From assembly GCA_026627155.1 (NCBI GenBank), contig JAPNUJ010000026.1, forward strand, positions 1-33,231: DNA of 33,231 nucleotides, given 5' to 3'. Source of the DNA: Bacillota bacterium (GTDB lineage: Bacteria; Bacillota; Bacilli; Alicyclobacillales; SLC66). A program made the position numbers and the translations under genes. Positions 33,160 to 33,231 of the stretch are shown here, in pieces. Position 1 is the first letter of the stretch. Each line of letters begins with the position of its first letter. Below the pieces are notes generated by a model that saw only the letters and a program-made list of their open reading frames with translations, made no database searches and was not told the origin of the DNA.

Positions 33160-33186
33160 TCTATACCACAATTTAGCATACAGCAA
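33160..33186 (-). promoter_or_regulatory. candidate promoter for the 176-residue protein/racemase unit
   Basis: On the minus strand TATAGA (33165-33160) is preceded by TGG (extended -10) and by TTGCTG (33186-33181), though the 15-base spacer is short. It lies about 75 bases before the ATG. Confidence 0.35.
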
Positions 33187-33231
33187 AATGACGAATCCTA
33201 GCAAGACGTGTAGTGATTGTTCAGGTGCACC

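Overview
The window is a gene-dense, GC-rich stretch of chromosome, most likely from a high-GC member of the Bacillota of the Alicyclobacillaceae/Tumebacillus type. This is an inference from several signs: strong GGAGG-type ribosome binding sites, frequent GTG/TTG starts, a YhaO/YhaN pair, PepF, a sugar transporter lacking its own ATPase, a YesL-like (DUF624) protein, a CcdC-like membrane protein and an S-layer-homology (SLH) surface protein. No rRNA, tRNA, CRISPR array or complete insertion sequence was seen.

Layout. (1) 30-4037, minus strand: alpha/beta hydrolase, then YhaO nuclease, then YhaN ATPase. YhaN is cut off near the window edge. (2) 4376-7813, minus: oligoendopeptidase F, followed by one ORF that joins a GNAT acetyltransferase domain to a crotonase domain. 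(3) 7814-8270: a long regulatory gap with hairpins, a promoter and five 13-bp tandem repeats. (4) 8271-11994, plus: carbohydrate ABC transporter (binding protein and two permeases) and a YesL-like protein. (5) 12153-16673, plus: a GAF-GAF-PAS-GGDEF-EAL cyclic-di-GMP enzyme and a ThDP-dependent enzyme of the acetolactate synthase/decarboxylase superfamily. (6) 16724-18900, minus: HisC-like aminotransferase translationally coupled to a D-2-hydroxyacid dehydrogenase. Its promoter carries a palindrome and lies back to back with the promoter of a CcdC-like gene (19086-19598, plus).

(7) 19694-29542, minus: a six-gene run. In transcription order it holds a very long MacA/HlyD-type adaptor, a MacB-type ATPase, a MacB-type permease, a 1227-residue SLH/Ig-repeat surface protein, an SGNH-fold lipoprotein and an APH-family kinase-like protein. 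Tight spacing suggests one operon for export and display of something at the cell surface. The parts are familiar, but I do not know this combination as a described system, so it is the best candidate here for something new. (8) 29831-30795, plus: a Gly/Phe/His-rich membrane protein and a small unrecognised protein whose ribosome binding site can be buried in an RNA hairpin. (9) 30874-33086, minus: a membrane-anchored GLUG-repeat protein, and a two-gene unit of an anchored protein of unknown function plus an aspartate/glutamate racemase family protein lacking one usual catalytic residue.

Common themes are envelope and surface functions, uptake of sugars, and amino-acid, keto-acid and peptide metabolism. 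Functions are from motif recognition by eye; no database search was run.
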